A stretch of DNA of 64,000 nucleotides, from the NCBI GenBank assembly GCA_024699855.1, contig JAMPIQ010000002.1, forward strand, positions 15,996,001 to 16,060,000, given 5' to 3'. The position numbers and the translations under genes are program-made. The notes under the pieces were generated by a model. It had not been told where the DNA came from and searched no databases. It saw nothing but the letters and a program-made list of their open reading frames with translations. Shown one piece after another: positions 49,508 through 62,324 of the stretch; within the stretch, counting starts at the first letter, position 1; every line of letters starts with the position of its first letter. The DNA is from Aphelenchoides besseyi (taxonomy: Eukaryota; Nematoda; Chromadorea; Rhabditida; Aphelenchoididae).

Positions 49508-50988
49508 TCACAAAAGTTTCCACCATGATTTGGGCTCTTGGATTACGTCTTTGTTCAAATGCTTCAAGTGATCGACACCAATAGCCGCTTTTACAGTTGT
49601 GTAGCCGTCGTGATAAAGACATTCGTTCAATTCGCGTTTAATCTTCCCAATCACCGGCCATCCCTGATAGACGAGTGATGTGTAGAGTTGGACGATTGAG
49701 GCACCGGCTCGAATCTTTTCGTACGCATCCGCTCCACTTTCGATTCCACCGCAACCAATAATCGGAACTTTTCCATTGGTCAATCTAAACGAACTTGTTT
49801 GATTGAATCGGAAACTCACTTGTATATTTCACTGATGCACTCGGTACTCGGATCTCGAAGCGGTGGTCCCGACAACCCACCGGTTTCCGATTTGTAGTTA
49901 CTTCGAAGTGTTGATGGTCGTTCAACGGTGGTATTCGAAATGATCAAACCGTCCACTCCGTTTCTCTTTTCCATCACAGCCTAAAAACAACAAATCGATC
50001 AGATTGATTGAGAACATACCCGTGCAATATCTCGACGATCGGAACTGGACAGGTCGCTGGTGATTTTGAGTAGAACTTTCGGTCGAAGTGTCGGATCTTG
50101 AACAACACGATCGAGACTACGTTTGACGGTGTCCAAGATCTGCAACGCGTCAGTTAATCGAAACAAAGTTAACAGCCATTTACCTTTTCGAGCTCACTCT
50201 TCGACTGCAATGCTCGTAATCCGGGCGTATTTGGTGAAGAGACGTTGATGACGAGATAATCGCAATGATTAGCGAAATAGTTCACACCGATCTCATAGTC
50301 TGTATCAGGAGAGGTTGAATTTTTGTTCTTTCCCAAATTCACACCCAACGGCGTACCACCTTTGACGTGATCGCGTTGCACACGTTTGCTTATGGGACCG
50401 GCGCCGTGATTGTTGAAACCGTAGCGATTGATTATGGCCGGAAATCAAATCGATGAAGATTGATAGTCGTAAAAATCCACTTACACGATCTTCGAGCAAT
50501 CGAAAAACTCGTGGCTTTTCGTTTCCTTCCTGTGGCAACGGTGTGACCGATCCGATTTCCACAAAACCAAATCCCGAGCTCTCGAGCCCTTTGATGGCTT
50601 CGCCGTTCTTGTCGAATCCAGCAGCAATACCTAAACGTTTAAAGTGTATAATACGTTAAATGACTGAAACCAACCAATCGGATTACTCATCTTCATTCCC
50701 AAAAACTCGCATTTCAACGCGTCGTAGGTTTTGTGATTGGAACCGAATCGTGGTATTAGACCGTAGGCTGCCATTTGTACCGCCAGTTTATGTCCCGTTT
50801 CTCCATCGACCACTTTCTGAATAGTTGGCATCATCTAAGCAATCGATTCGTTCAAAAAACTTCAAAAAGCTTGTTACAATTTCGTTGTAGAAACGTTCCG
50901 ATCCCCAAGCCATCTGCTCGCCCACGAAGATAACTCCAGCTCCAGCGAGAAGTTTGGCGAGTTTTGCGGGTTTTAATCGTGGCAACAT
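49508..50988 (-). CDS. dhodh: Dihydroorotate dehydrogenase, class 2 (mitochondrial, quinone-linked)
   Basis: Seven exons (50878-50988, 50675-50834, 50485-50630, 50184-50438, 50020-50139, 49820-49980, 49508-49784) total 409 residues. The N terminus ([20 protein letters not shown]) is basic then hydrophobic, as in the inner-membrane-anchored class 2 enzymes. Hallmarks follow: [32 protein letters not shown], the active-site loop [12 protein letters not shown] with the catalytic Ser, [19 protein letters not shown] and the FMN phosphate loop [13 protein letters not shown]. It oxidises dihydroorotate to orotate, passing electrons to ubiquinone. The intron before 50438 starts with a normal GTAAGT but ends in TTTCCG instead of TTTCCAG; all other junctions are canonical. 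ATG follows TTTACAG by one nucleotide, a possible trans-splice acceptor. UMPS lies 196 nt upstream on the same strand. Confidence 0.95.
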
Positions 50989-51184
50989 GCTGTAAACTAT
51001 TTCACAACGTACAATGTCGAAGACCAGTTTGATAGACCGATGGTTGCAACCATTTTATTAAAGTGATTCGTTCTTTAAATTTTTTATTAACAAACATAAC
51101 AACGATGTGAAAACAATCGGAGATACTCGTTAGAATTAGACCACAGAAGTGAGAAGCTATTTGAATATTATTGTCTAAATGACA

Positions 51185-52902
51185 TCATTCTCGACTTTGA
51201 AGTGTCGCCCATGCGGCTTCTTGATAGCGTTTAGCTTCGGCTTTGATGTCTTTTGCGTTTGTGATTCCACGACCCACAATCACGATGTCATTTCCATCGT
51301 CAACTATAGCTTCCTTCACTCCACGCCAGTGTTGTCCTTTGCCATCAGTTGACTGCGATAGATTGACACCTGAATTCTTCGATTAGCTTCGAGAAATCTT
51401 GTGTTTATACCCGGAGTCCAATACAAGAATCTCGGCTCGTCAGCACATCGTTTTTGACAAATGAATCCACTAACCACGTTCGAACATTTCTTTCCGATTT
51501 CGACGGTCTTGCGAACATATTCAGCATCAGATGTTAAGGTGCCTTCGCTGCTCATTTCCGCAACCAACAATACGCCGCTAATCTTAGACGTTTTGTCGCA
51601 AATCGCCGTTTCAAACGATTGAATAGCCGCCGAGCCAGGAGTTGAATGTGCCGTGACCAAATCGGCCCAATCGGCAATCCGATAGGTACCACCAGTCAAT
51701 TGCAGAAGATTCGTGTTGCCGGTATCCGCAAACTTTCTGAACATTTGCAATTCGAACTTTCGACTTCGATTCACTTACCGATCTTCGAAGATCACAAATC
51801 CCGATTGATCGGCCAGTTGACGAAGTTGAGAGAAAAAGTCGACAGTTGCATCCGTCAAACTGTCAACGTGCAACTTCACAGCACAAATGTGATCTTTGAT
51901 TTGTTCAATGGTCTTCAAGGATTGAAAAATTGATTTGACAATTTTCGTCGACACTTACCGCAATGACATCAGCCGCAGTTTTCAGGTCCAATGCAACACA
52001 AAGATTCGATTGTTTTTGTTTGATCAACGATAGCAAGGTACGATTGAGTGGATGCTTCTCTAACAGTTCAGCACGATTGTCCAAACGCCATGAAACTCCG
52101 GAAGCTCCGTTCGATTGAGCGGCGGCTGCCTTCTCCGGGTTCTTCAATTTCTCGCGAATTTCTTTGTGCTTGTCGGCATCGATCTGTCCAACTTGTTCGA
52201 GATGTTCGAGGATTTGACTGACTTTCAACACGCTATGCAAACGAATTCCCGCCTCCTTCAACGCTTCCATGCCGCCTTGTTCACGATTCAAAACACATAC
52301 CACGTCTTCAACAATTAGACCCTCATTTCGAAGAGCCTAGATCAAAGAGTAAAAAGGATTACATTTGTTGATCACTTTTGCCGTCTCTTGAATACTCGCT
52401 CCAGTGGTTACGACGTCTTCGACGATCAGCGCACGTTTTCCCGCGTCGTAAACTCCTTCGATCAGCTTCTTCGTACCGTAGGCTTTGGCTTGTGGACGAT
52501 TCATGAGCATCGGTTTGTTTGTGAAGAGACTGACACGCTGAAATGGAGATCAGTTGAAATCGTTTTGTTTGTTACGTACAGAACCCAAAGACAAAGCAGC
52601 AAATGGAACTCCAACCACGTATTCATAGTCGACATTCGCCTTCTCAATCACTTCGCGAACCAAATAAGCGGTTTCGTTCTGAAGCAAATAAATCAAGTTC
52701 ATTGTTTGACACTCACCATTAAACGTGGCGACGAGATCAGTCCACGAAAGTCGATGTAAATCGGCGAACGAAAACCACTTTTCAAAACAAAGTCACCCAA
52801 CTTAAAAACATCGTGCTCTCGAATATGTTCGATAAACTGTTCTTCCTTCACCTTGGCTTGATCATTAATGAAAGCTTGAAGTCCAACATTGTAACTAGTC
52901 AT
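51185..52902 (-). CDS. umps: UMP synthase (orotate phosphoribosyltransferase + OMP decarboxylase)
   Basis: Seven exons (52717-52902, 52580-52678, 52376-52537, 51959-52336, 51779-51912, 51411-51736, 51185-51369) join in phase to 489 residues. The first half is OPRT, with [28 protein letters not shown] and the PRPP loop [13 protein letters not shown]. The second half is OMPDC, with LCVALDL, the catalytic K..D..K..D set (VKLHVD, then [12 protein letters not shown]), [25 protein letters not shown], the phosphate loop and IVIVGRGI. Order and length match the animal bifunctional enzyme that converts orotate to OMP and then UMP in the cytosol. It precedes DHODH on the same strand, so two genes covering consecutive pathway steps are adjacent. 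Two AATAAA signals (minus strand, about 51083-51088 and 51054-51059) separate them. ATG follows an acceptor-like TTCACTTTAG by 18 nt. Confidence 0.96.
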
Positions 52903-53188
52903 TTTTGAATAGAAACCCTAAAGTGAATTTTTTATTGTAGTTCTCAGCTGAGAACAAAAATATCAACTTGATCTTATCGTAACTGTTAATTCATCATCGA
53001 TGTGTGTTTCATAAAAAAGTTTTTATTCACAATGAAAGAACATCAATAACACAAATTCCTTGTAATGAACATGCGAGTCAAACCACTTCATCGCATTTCT
53101 TAACAGAATATGACTATATTTTTGAGTAACACAAACCATAGATTATGACAAAAATATCTGAACACTTTGGAAGGCGACCTTCAAGTTT

Positions 53189-55103
53189 TCAAACTCGCAA
53201 CAATTCTAACGTTTTTCCGTAGCTTATCGCAATCCAATCGGTTAGCGTGGAGGACCATTGAATCTGATTGATCTACAAATGACAGAGTTGAAACAATCGT
53301 ACAAATTGACTCACTTCTCCTTTTGCTCCATAGGCAAGAATCGGATCATCCACCGGTCTTGGCATACTATGAACATCCCAAATCAAAGCCTGTTTATCTT
53401 CGGCTAAAACTTCATATATGACTTGTTGTTTGAGTTGATACTACTTACCAACTGTACAAATATGACACGATGAATGAGGTGCCCAGTTGATTGCATTCAC
53501 TGGACCGCTATGATTTTTAAGCACAGCGACGGGAATCGATGGAATGCGAATGTCGATAATAAAAACTTCCGATGAATTTTGAGCAAATGTTGCCAAATAG
53601 TTGTGATCTTGCTGATTAAATTGAATTCGAAGCAGCGGATTTCGATTTGGCTCTTCGAACACTATCATCGAATACTCCATGTGTCGACAATCGAACATAC
53701 GAACCGATCCATCGGCACCTGAATTTCGTTTACACTTCCGAGTGTATTCTCTTTTGACCTACCAACTGATCCAAAAATATCTTTTCCGCCGTGTAGTTTC
53801 GAAAACGAAATGTCGTAGACTTCACGATCGTGCGCAATCAATTGGGTCTTGACATCGCCTTTCAGTTTACGCTCAGTCACTGCTTTACCGGTCTAAACGT
53901 TCAAATTAAGTTCGTTCGAAACCAAGAACTCTCGTACTTCGACTTCCCAAATCGTGCATGTCGTATCGATGCTTGCAGTAGCAATCAATGATGGATCCAC
54001 TTCGTTCCAATCAGCTGAAAATTCGCGAGTAAGAGGTGAATTATTTGCAAGAGTTTAAATACATTCAATTGTTCACGAACGTACCTGAAGTCAATGGAGC
54101 ACAATAGTGAGAACTTCGATTCTAAATCAGAGAAATTAATTGTAACTTTTAAACCAACTCACGTTGTCCAACACTGCTTCCAGTGTAGCACCGTGCGAGC
54201 CGCCAACCGACCACAGACGCAGATAATCGCCGGTAGTGGCGATCAGATCGGGATGTATTCCTTTTCGATCTGGAATAAACATTAGTTTGGTGGCAGGATA
54301 CGGATGATCGAAGGTTCCCAAGTGGAGAAATTCGCAGCCGTAGTCCTCACGCAATTGAACTATCGAAATCTTGTTGTTGTACTCCTCCATGAAGCTTCCA
54401 ATCGCCAAACGATATTTGTTCTCTGATCCCGGACGCATGGACCTAAACACAACAATGAAGTTCACATCGAATTCACTCACCATGCCATCGCGTACAAATC
54501 GAACGGCGAATTGTAGACGTAAATTTCTTTTCGTTTTGACGGCGAAGATGGTTGCAACGTTTGTTGCATGATTTGTTGAGGTTGATAGCTGGTAGACGGA
54601 TCGTTGGAGTGCAACATCTGTGGTTGTTGTCCGTAAAACTAAAAAAACGAAATCATTTAAATGCGAGATTGCTAACCTGTCGTTGTCTCGGTTGTTGACG
54701 TGCGTTAGCTACATGTGTATTCGGTTGTTGAAGCGGATAGATCGGATTGTTGTTTTGACGAACTGGTTGTCGTTGTCCGGTCGTCATCATAACTTGTGAA
54801 CCATTAAACATGTCCGACTGATAATCTAATTGGGCTGGTCCGTTATAATAGTAAGGATTCGATTGTTCGGGAAGTGACTTCTAAATTGCAAATCAAAAAC
54901 ATTAATGTAAATGAACTTGCTTGAGTGACTAGTTGACCAATCGGATGAGCTTGATAGGTCGGATACGTAGCTTCGCCACCGAATGATAACTGCGGTCGAA
55001 GAGCGTGATGAGAAGGAAAACCGTGATGATTAAAATCCTGACGTTCAAATCCAAAGTTGTTGTTTAGTCCATAGTTCGCTGGTTCGGCGTTATAACAAGA
55101 ATC
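53189..55103 (-). CDS. dcaf7: DCAF7/WDR68-type WD-repeat adaptor with long N-terminal extension, 5' end undefined
   Basis: Ten exons fit in phase (54921-55103, 54677-54880, 54481-54638, 54163-54442, 54085-54121, 53938-54014, 53763-53892, 53449-53718, 53315-53403, 53189-53272), giving at least 503 residues. The WD core is highly conserved: [112 protein letters not shown]68 is a scaffold for DYRK/HIPK kinases and a CUL4 substrate adaptor. Vertebrate proteins have almost nothing before the core; here about 170 residues rich in Gln, Asn, Pro and Tyr precede it. The first intron after 54921 has a GC donor (CAA|GCAAGT). The start codon must lie upstream of 55103 but no good ATG exon was found. It is followed by UMPS about 290 nt downstream. 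Confidence 0.93.
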
Positions 55104-58100
55104 CTATAAAAACGAGAGGTTTGTCATCAAATTGAAACAACAAAATTACCAACAACACAGCACGATATGCAACACGATACAACGTCAACACAAAAATTAA
55201 CAAGTTTGTTTGAAACAAAACGTTTCGCAAAACTTTCACTTAAACTCAAAAGCCACGACTCAAATCTACAACATTGACCAGAAACGAACGTGATTCATTG
55301 ACTGTTGGTCGATTCCATTCGATAGCGTATGCATTCTAACGATCGAACGAACTCGTATGATGGAGAAAGAGGCGCCTTGGAAGATCGCAGTCGCTTTCTT
55401 GCTCAGATTTCGGACAGACGCTGAGGTCGATCAGTTGCCGCGGTTGGGGAGGCACATCGCGAGAGAAAATTGCGACCGTTGAGCTTCGAGTTTATCGCAT
55501 TTTAACACTTTGCGGTCATTGAATCGATGATGGGAACTCTGGTTGGGCGAATTGAACGATATTTTCGTCAATCAAAACGACAATTCTTAGGACATGAATG
55601 AAACAAACTGACAAGACTAATAAGCCGGTTGACAGAGTGAGCGAATCTGCTGAAACGAAGTGTCCAGGAAGTTTGTTGCTTAACAGTCGGAAGTGCTGAA
55701 GCGAAATGCCAAAACCAGTTGAGTCAAGAGAACGGTCATTTCAAGAGACTTTTTGATGAAAATGAATGTTGTAAAGATTTTGTTTATGTTCGTTAAAATT
55801 TCGGATTACAATCACCTATCAGACTTTGTGTAGTTAAGATACTCAGTTAGAAGTCACAATCCAAGTGTAAATATCATTTCAATCGAAAACAATCGTATTG
55901 TAGACATCGAATGTAATCGGTGAATATCTTCATGGACTTCGATCTTTGGCCTAACGGTCTTGATTGAAGGAATGCAATCGAGTGACGGAAGATATCGTGT
56001 TTCCATCGCCCAACTTCACGTCTAAACTTCCAACTGTTTGGTTTGAGATTGTTTGTAGGTATGGTCGTTGAAAGCCATTTCAACAGTTAACTTTAACCCT
56101 AAGGTTTTTTTGACATCAACCTAACTGATTCATTCCTCGCTCCTTAAAGCTTCGATTGAGAAAATAAGTTTGAGGCGGAAATTCGTAATACCCGGGAATT
56201 TCCGCATTCTCGCTGCTATCGACAATGCCATCCGATTGTTTTTCTTCTACGAATTGAAGCGCCGTCAAATTTGAAACTGCCATTCGTCCGATTACCCACG
56301 GGGACGTTGTCTTTTGAGCGGGTAAACGCGTTTCGTTGCCGCCGACCGAGTGGACAAACGTCCTGCGGTCGTGTTTTAGTCGAATTGATGAGGTTTGAGC
56401 TTTACGAATTTGAGATCACTAGTGATTTTCTGGATCTATGACGAATCCTTGCGAAGGAAACATGAGTTTGCAAAATTGTCTTCTTAAGTCAAGAGCTAAC
56501 AGGGGCTTCTCGAAGTCAAACTCAGCTGTTTTTTGTTACATGAAATGGTCAACTACTAGTGTTCTCGAAAAGAGACGTTATCTTTCCAAGACATTGGCTA
56601 ATGAGATTTCGTCATCGAAGTCCTTATTGCTCTCGTTTAATAAGTCGAAATCACAACTTCCGTATTGCCGGATTTACGAACCGAATCTGCAGCAAAAACA
56701 ATTCTCGTCTTTCCGTAGTCGCCTTTACTTGCCGCTTCGGGGCATTTCTACGAATCGTAAAAGGACGAATGGGCCAAATGAGCAAAGTGAAGAGTTCGAG
56801 TTTTTTGCGTTTTCCGTTTCGTCTGCTCGTTCGCTCGAAGACGCTTATTGCGGCCATGAGACTCGTTGTCCTTGGACTGTATGTTCGATTTTCTTCGTTG
56901 GTATCTTCCTTCGCTTTTTTTCGCCGCTTCTTGGCTACGTCGTGAAAAAATCTCACGTCCATCTTCGTGGCCGCTTTGCACATGTTCCGTTCGTTGTCTT
57001 TGTTCATTTCAATGGTTGTCGTCGGAGGTCTTTTTGGCTACACGCCAATTTCAATTCGAACTTCTCTCAAGTGTTATTACTAAGTTGTTGCGGTCGCTGA
57101 AGTGAAGACACTAATTAAAAACTATGTTTGTTGTTGTTTCCAAAATTTGTTGAAATTCAATCGCCCAAAGGTCGACGAAGATGACTGGGCGTTTTGACAT
57201 TGCAAACCCTACGAACAGTTGTTTTTGACGGCCTTTGAGATTGTCTTTTAGGTCCAACATTCCAATCGGAATTGTCACACAAAACGAAATCAAGTTTCAA
57301 AGAAACGTTTGAAATTTCGCCACCTTAACCGCCTCTTAACACCCGGATTGTGTTTCGTTTATGTGCCGGAAGGTGGATGCCATTCAACTAGTTTCTTTTG
57401 TTTGTTCGTGGTTATGGTTTTTCAGCTTCTGACCGCAGTTGTACTGAAGAGCTATTGCCGAGAATTGTTTCCAGATCCAGAATGTGATTCTCGAATTCAA
57501 TGGATGTAGTGGTTGTTGTGTTTGTTCAATTGAGTCCTCATAGAATATCCGTGTTCCGTTTTGGCATAACATGCGATATCATAAAAGCATTTTGGATGCT
57601 CGCCGTTCTCTCACGTCATCTATTGAGCGAATAAACGTTGTCATTTCCGCTCAACGACTCCAATTCCCGATCGTGTTATTGTATCAAAAAGTTAGCTCAG
57701 TGTCTGTTTGATATCCTTCATTCAGCACGTTGAATGCCGATGATCGGCTAAGGAAATTTGTTTTCGCTAATCATCGCTAACTTCCGATCATTCACAAATC
57801 ATTTCGCTTATCCACTACGCCATTCGATTCGAGTTCTCTGATTCGTAGAAGCGATGTGAATTCAAGAAACTCGTCGATGTTCCCAAAATCTTTTGTTCAC
57901 GATCGTTCCCGTCGACGGAGGACGATTTCCGATACGCGCTCATTGGAAAACTCGTAAAAATTTTCGTTCGGTGATCTCGCAACCGTCTCTCCCGTTTTTT
58001 GCGTCGGCACTCCAACGATTCGCCCGGTCGTCTCGCATCGGCGTCATGAATGCGCCTATCGGTTGCAAACGTTTCGCGAAAGCAAATTGGAGACCAAAAA

Positions 58101-58479
58101 AACCGTCGACTTCTCACGTTCGAAGGCCGAAAAGAGCGGTGGACGTTCGGTCGACGGGAAATTTTTGCGTCCTTTCAGATCGTGTTTCACGCTTGATTCC
58201 ACGTTTCGTGTTTGAATTCGCGTTCAGTGAAAAATTCAGACCTTTACCATCTTTAATCGTTGATGCGATCGATGTGTTTCACTTACCAATCGCTGTTTAG
58301 ATTACGGGTTCAAATCGATCGGCTAGCGAAGATGTGACTGTGTTCAAAAGTCGCTTTTCTTTGTTTCAACTGGCTACCAGCTCAATATTCGACTTTCGAT
58401 AACCACAGTGCCATCATCGACGTTGTCTTCTTGTATGTTTCTTCATTCGACGCTTTCACGACTCGTTTAAACACCTGCG
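55104..58479. other. Intergenic region with overlapping frames
   Basis: Should contain the 5' exon of DCAF7. A plus-strand 220-codon frame (56438-57100) and a plus-strand 135-codon frame (57893-58300) are opposed by long minus-strand frames over the same bases. None shows domain features, splice sites or a clear start context, so I leave them unannotated. Density of TTCG/CGAA words is high. Confidence 0.4.
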
Positions 58480-61400
58480 ATGCCTACAACTGATGTAATG
58501 TCATTACTACCCGCAAGTCTACTGAACGGTGGCTCCAGTACGATTCCGACCTTCTTTCTCGAGGCGCGTGTTCACGGACGTCCAGAAGAATTGATTTCGC
58601 AGTTGGGGTTGAGTTTAACTTCAAACAATGTGGACGTCGCCGTTTTCAGTAAGTTCATTCAAACGGAAGTTTGAGAAGAAGTTTAAGCTCAAAAAATTTG
58701 TGATCTGCAAAGCAGATCGAAGGGCTGTTTGGCTTGTTTGCGCATTGCAAATCCGCGCTCACTACTCAGCTGTTCAAGGTTGAATCGTAATAATATCGAA
58801 TTAAACGGATCGATTTCGTTTGTTTACTCGACGCTTATAACCAGTGAGTTTGGTCGTCTTTTTACGGGGAAAGTTAAGACTTTCGAGCGGCCCGATCCAC
58901 GAAGTAAAAAGTGGGCTTATAGTTCTTTAGTGATCGTCTTTTTTCTCAAATGCGTACAAGATCTCCAAGAGGACTGGGATAAACCGCCAAAAATTACGTT
59001 CACGGATACGTCAATTGGCCATTGAGAAGCGTGAAGACGTCGATTGGAATTTGCGTTCACAAACTTTCACCATCGAAATTACCTCAAATTTTCGATCACA
59101 CGCAACGTTTTCGTGCGCAGCTGTTGGCCGTTTCGGTGGAATTTCAACGCGCTCAAAAACGCCGCGCAATTTGATGACCTTTTTCGACTCAAAAAGCGCG
59201 GGGTTTCGTGGAATTTTCGTTGCAATTTTTGGTCAAAACCTTCTTCTCCTCGCATTTCGATCCAATTTCTTATCCTTTTGCTATAAGGTGTAAGAAGTCG
59301 GAAGTGTAAGGTGTCAATTTGATCGGAAAGTTTCCTTTGATACTCCAATTACGATGATCAAATGAAATCCGTTGGCACCATTAAAACCACTTGTTGCCCA
59401 CTGGGAAAGCCTGTTGGAGGGCAAACCCCGAAAGATTTCGATTATCACGTTGAATTCGAAAGCGTCCGATTGATTCGGCGGCCGATTCGTCATGAGCTTC
59501 GGAGAGGCTGTTTGAGTGCTTGTCTTCGAAATCTTCGTGGACCACGTTCTTCGAGTGGTTCCCTCTTAACACGTTCCTTGCAATTCTGTTGACTCAAAAA
59601 CGTTCCGACAGTCACTTTCGTAACGAATTCCGGTTTCCGATTATTTGGCCGAACTTCATGTTCGATTGTTGCTGAACGTGATCGCTTGTTGATTACTTGC
59701 TGCGTTGCAATTTCATTTCTGTGTTTAGACTCAACGATCATTTTTTCAAATGTAGTCCTCGAATCTCGTAGGGTTTAGGAAACGAATCTTTTTGTTATGA
59801 ACGAGGTTACGAACTCACTTTTGAGTCTTTTCACTCACTGCTTTCGCACAGTCTTCAATCGTTCTATCAATTCGATCCAATGGTCATTTATTGGATTTTC
59901 GACCAAGTTGTATTTGAGTGGTATGCTCATTAAAGTTAACATAAAACTAAAACCTCCAAGTTTCTATATCTTGATATAATCGACCTCTTTTTCAGCCCGA
60001 ACGAGCGGAGTCATTTTGGTTGCTGGCTTCGGATCGTATTGTGCCTATCGAATTTGTGCCAAATATCTGGGAAAGGAGTTCGTTTGGACAATGTTGGATG
60101 CTGCTCGATTGGGTTCTTTGAGTGTGTGTCAAGCCGATAGTCGTCTGTTACATCCGGCCGGAGAAGTGAGTTTAGAGGTCAAACGAATAAATGAACTATA
60201 TTCATTAGGGCTACTTAACTGCGCGTTTGACGGCCAGTTTAGATGAGGAACGAGCTCGGCGACGTTTAAGTCAACTTGTTCACTCACTTTCCATTGACGA
60301 CGATCAAACTTCCGAGTCGAATTGTCCGTCAAGCTCCTCGCTAAACGATCAGAAATCGGCGCGTTATCGTATGTTATCGACGCGAAGCGGATCTCCGATT
60401 CGAGTGATTTTTGCGGCCAATCCACTGCTCAAACGTGCTCTTCAACAACAAACAGTCGGAGGAGCGACATCTTCAAATTCACGCAACGAATCCAACGGTT
60501 TGGCGGCAATTCGACGGTCGAGAAGTCGGAGCAATCAAATACAATCGAACGCCATTTCAACAAGGGCGACGATTGCGGCGGCCAATGATGACGATCTAAT
60601 AAGCTGCTCGTAAGTTTTCGTGTTGTAAACAAATTTCAACGGTCTTTTAGTGGACGATCGGATTTGACTTCCATATCGCGAATGCAACCTCCACCTCCCG
60701 CTCTACGAACCGACTGCCGATGCTACGACGTTGATGGCGATTTGTTGGATGACGACGAGGAACTGAGCGGTTGGTCGAGGAGAAGTAGTGTTGCTTCCGT
60801 GTCCTCATTTCTACGTGCTGGACCTCGCAAAATGACAACAGTCGAGAATCGTACCGACCAACGAAACACTTCCGATTCTCATCCACTCATTGGAAGTGTA
60901 GCGGCGTCGACGGTTGGAGATGAGCCGAGTTGGGACGATGAGTTTGCTTCAACATCCGCTGTGAATTGCCTTTTCCGACCATCGACACCATCGGACATAA
61001 GCGAACTGTCGGCAATTAAGAATTTGGAAGCAATGTTGGCCGATAGACCATTCGCTTCACGAACTCCATCGGTCATATTGCCAATCGTAAGTGATCTGTT
61101 GAAACGCTTTCGATGTTTTGTAGACACAATTGGACGCTGATGACTCGACGAGCAGTTGTGGTGGCACACAAAATTTGACCGATTTGATTCAATCGAAATG
61201 CATGGAAGACACGAGCTACATGTATCAATCGTGTCATTTGGGTGAAACAACCGTCGATGCACTTTCTGTGGTTAGCGGTTTTAGTGCAACGTCAACTGAT
61301 GGGTTGTTGGGTAAAGAACGTTCTCACGGGTAATTGTCTGAGATTGTCGGTTTGTTTTCAAATTCAAAACTGCAGATTTTGGGAACTAACTTCTCGTCCA

Positions 61401-61919
61401 ACGCCCGAGAAGGATGAAATGCCATTCGACGCATCAGTTCCATTGAGCGCTTTACACCCAAACTTCACGATAATGACCGACAGCTACGTTAGTCGTTCGT
61501 CTACATCATCGGGCATACGGTCAGTTGATCAGTATCTCTAATTGATTGACTGAAAAGTTTTAGATCACAACGCAAATCAACGATGTTTGATTCGGCAATT
61601 GGAACGGACATGATGTCAAGTGACGACGAGCGATCTTCAGTCCATCTTTCAACAATAATCAATCAGTCAGCGCCTCGACCAAATAACGAAGTTGAATTAG
61701 AGAACAAGAAATCGAAGAGGAAACCGTGGTTAGTTAATTAACAGCATCCCATTATTACTTTTGGGCTTTAGCCGAAACCCTCTCGACAAAATCAACGAAA
61801 AGCCATCACCTCAAAGACATCGTACCATCTCCATTGCATCATCTTCGATTGCGCCGTCCGAACAGAGTTTGGAATGGTTCCAAGAAACCGAAGAGAAAAC
61901 CAAAGAAACGGAAGTTTAG
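58480..61919 (+). CDS. Ser-rich single-pass membrane protein, unknown family
   Basis: Eight exons (58480-58648, 59996-60165, 60209-60609, 60651-61086, 61124-61329, 61376-61519, 61564-61728, 61772-61919) join in phase to 612 residues. The first intron is 1347 nt; the others are 36-46 nt. Residues about 59-78 form a hydrophobic helix (SGVILVAGFGSYCAYRICAKYL) after a short N-terminal region, so the bulk faces the cytoplasm if the N-out/C-in rule holds. The rest is mostly disordered: Ser/Arg-rich (RRSRSRSNQ), acidic (DDDEELSGW), a possible structured stretch (ELSAIKNLEAMLADRPF) and a basic cluster (KKSKRKP) near the C terminus, ending SLEWFQETEEK. The architecture resembles tail-exposed outer mitochondrial or ER tethers, but I do not recognise a domain. 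All junction phases agree, so the gene model is firmer than its function. Confidence 0.8.
58649..59995 (+). other. Large first intron of the Ser-rich membrane protein gene
   Basis: GTAAGT...CTTTTTCAG. About thirty times longer than other introns here, so it may hold regulatory elements or an alternative promoter. Open frames inside (for example 58729-59025) have no supporting features. Confidence 0.7.
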
Positions 61920-62324
61920 TCGAACAAAATCATTCGGACATCGATACGGTCATAAACACAAATTTTCTTCGTTGAAAACTTCTATTTTAGTGTCAATTAG
62001 AAAATAACTTTGCCGGTACTCTCAAGTAGTCTACTTTTGCCCCCCATTGCCTTATATCCACTGAACTCGTGTGTCTTCGTTAATAAACTCGTTGAAATCG
62101 TGACAATCACAAGAACAGTTCAGGAGACGAATTGACAGAGCTAACTGTTGAATCGAAAAAATTAGAAGCGTAAATCGATTGGAAATGCAATTAAAATTTA
62201 TGTTATTTTAACGTTTACGTTGCAAATTTAGAAACTTTGCATAAAGTTCTTAGCGTACGTTCAGATTATTCGATCATTTGGTCTTCAATTGGCTGTCGAA
62301 CATTGTTGCTCGTTGTTGTTTCAA

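Noticed and set aside
56438..58300. Long overlapping frames (220, 135 and 118 codons) on opposite strands
   Set aside because: No domain features, splice sites or start context; low stop density follows from the CGAA/TTCG-rich composition.
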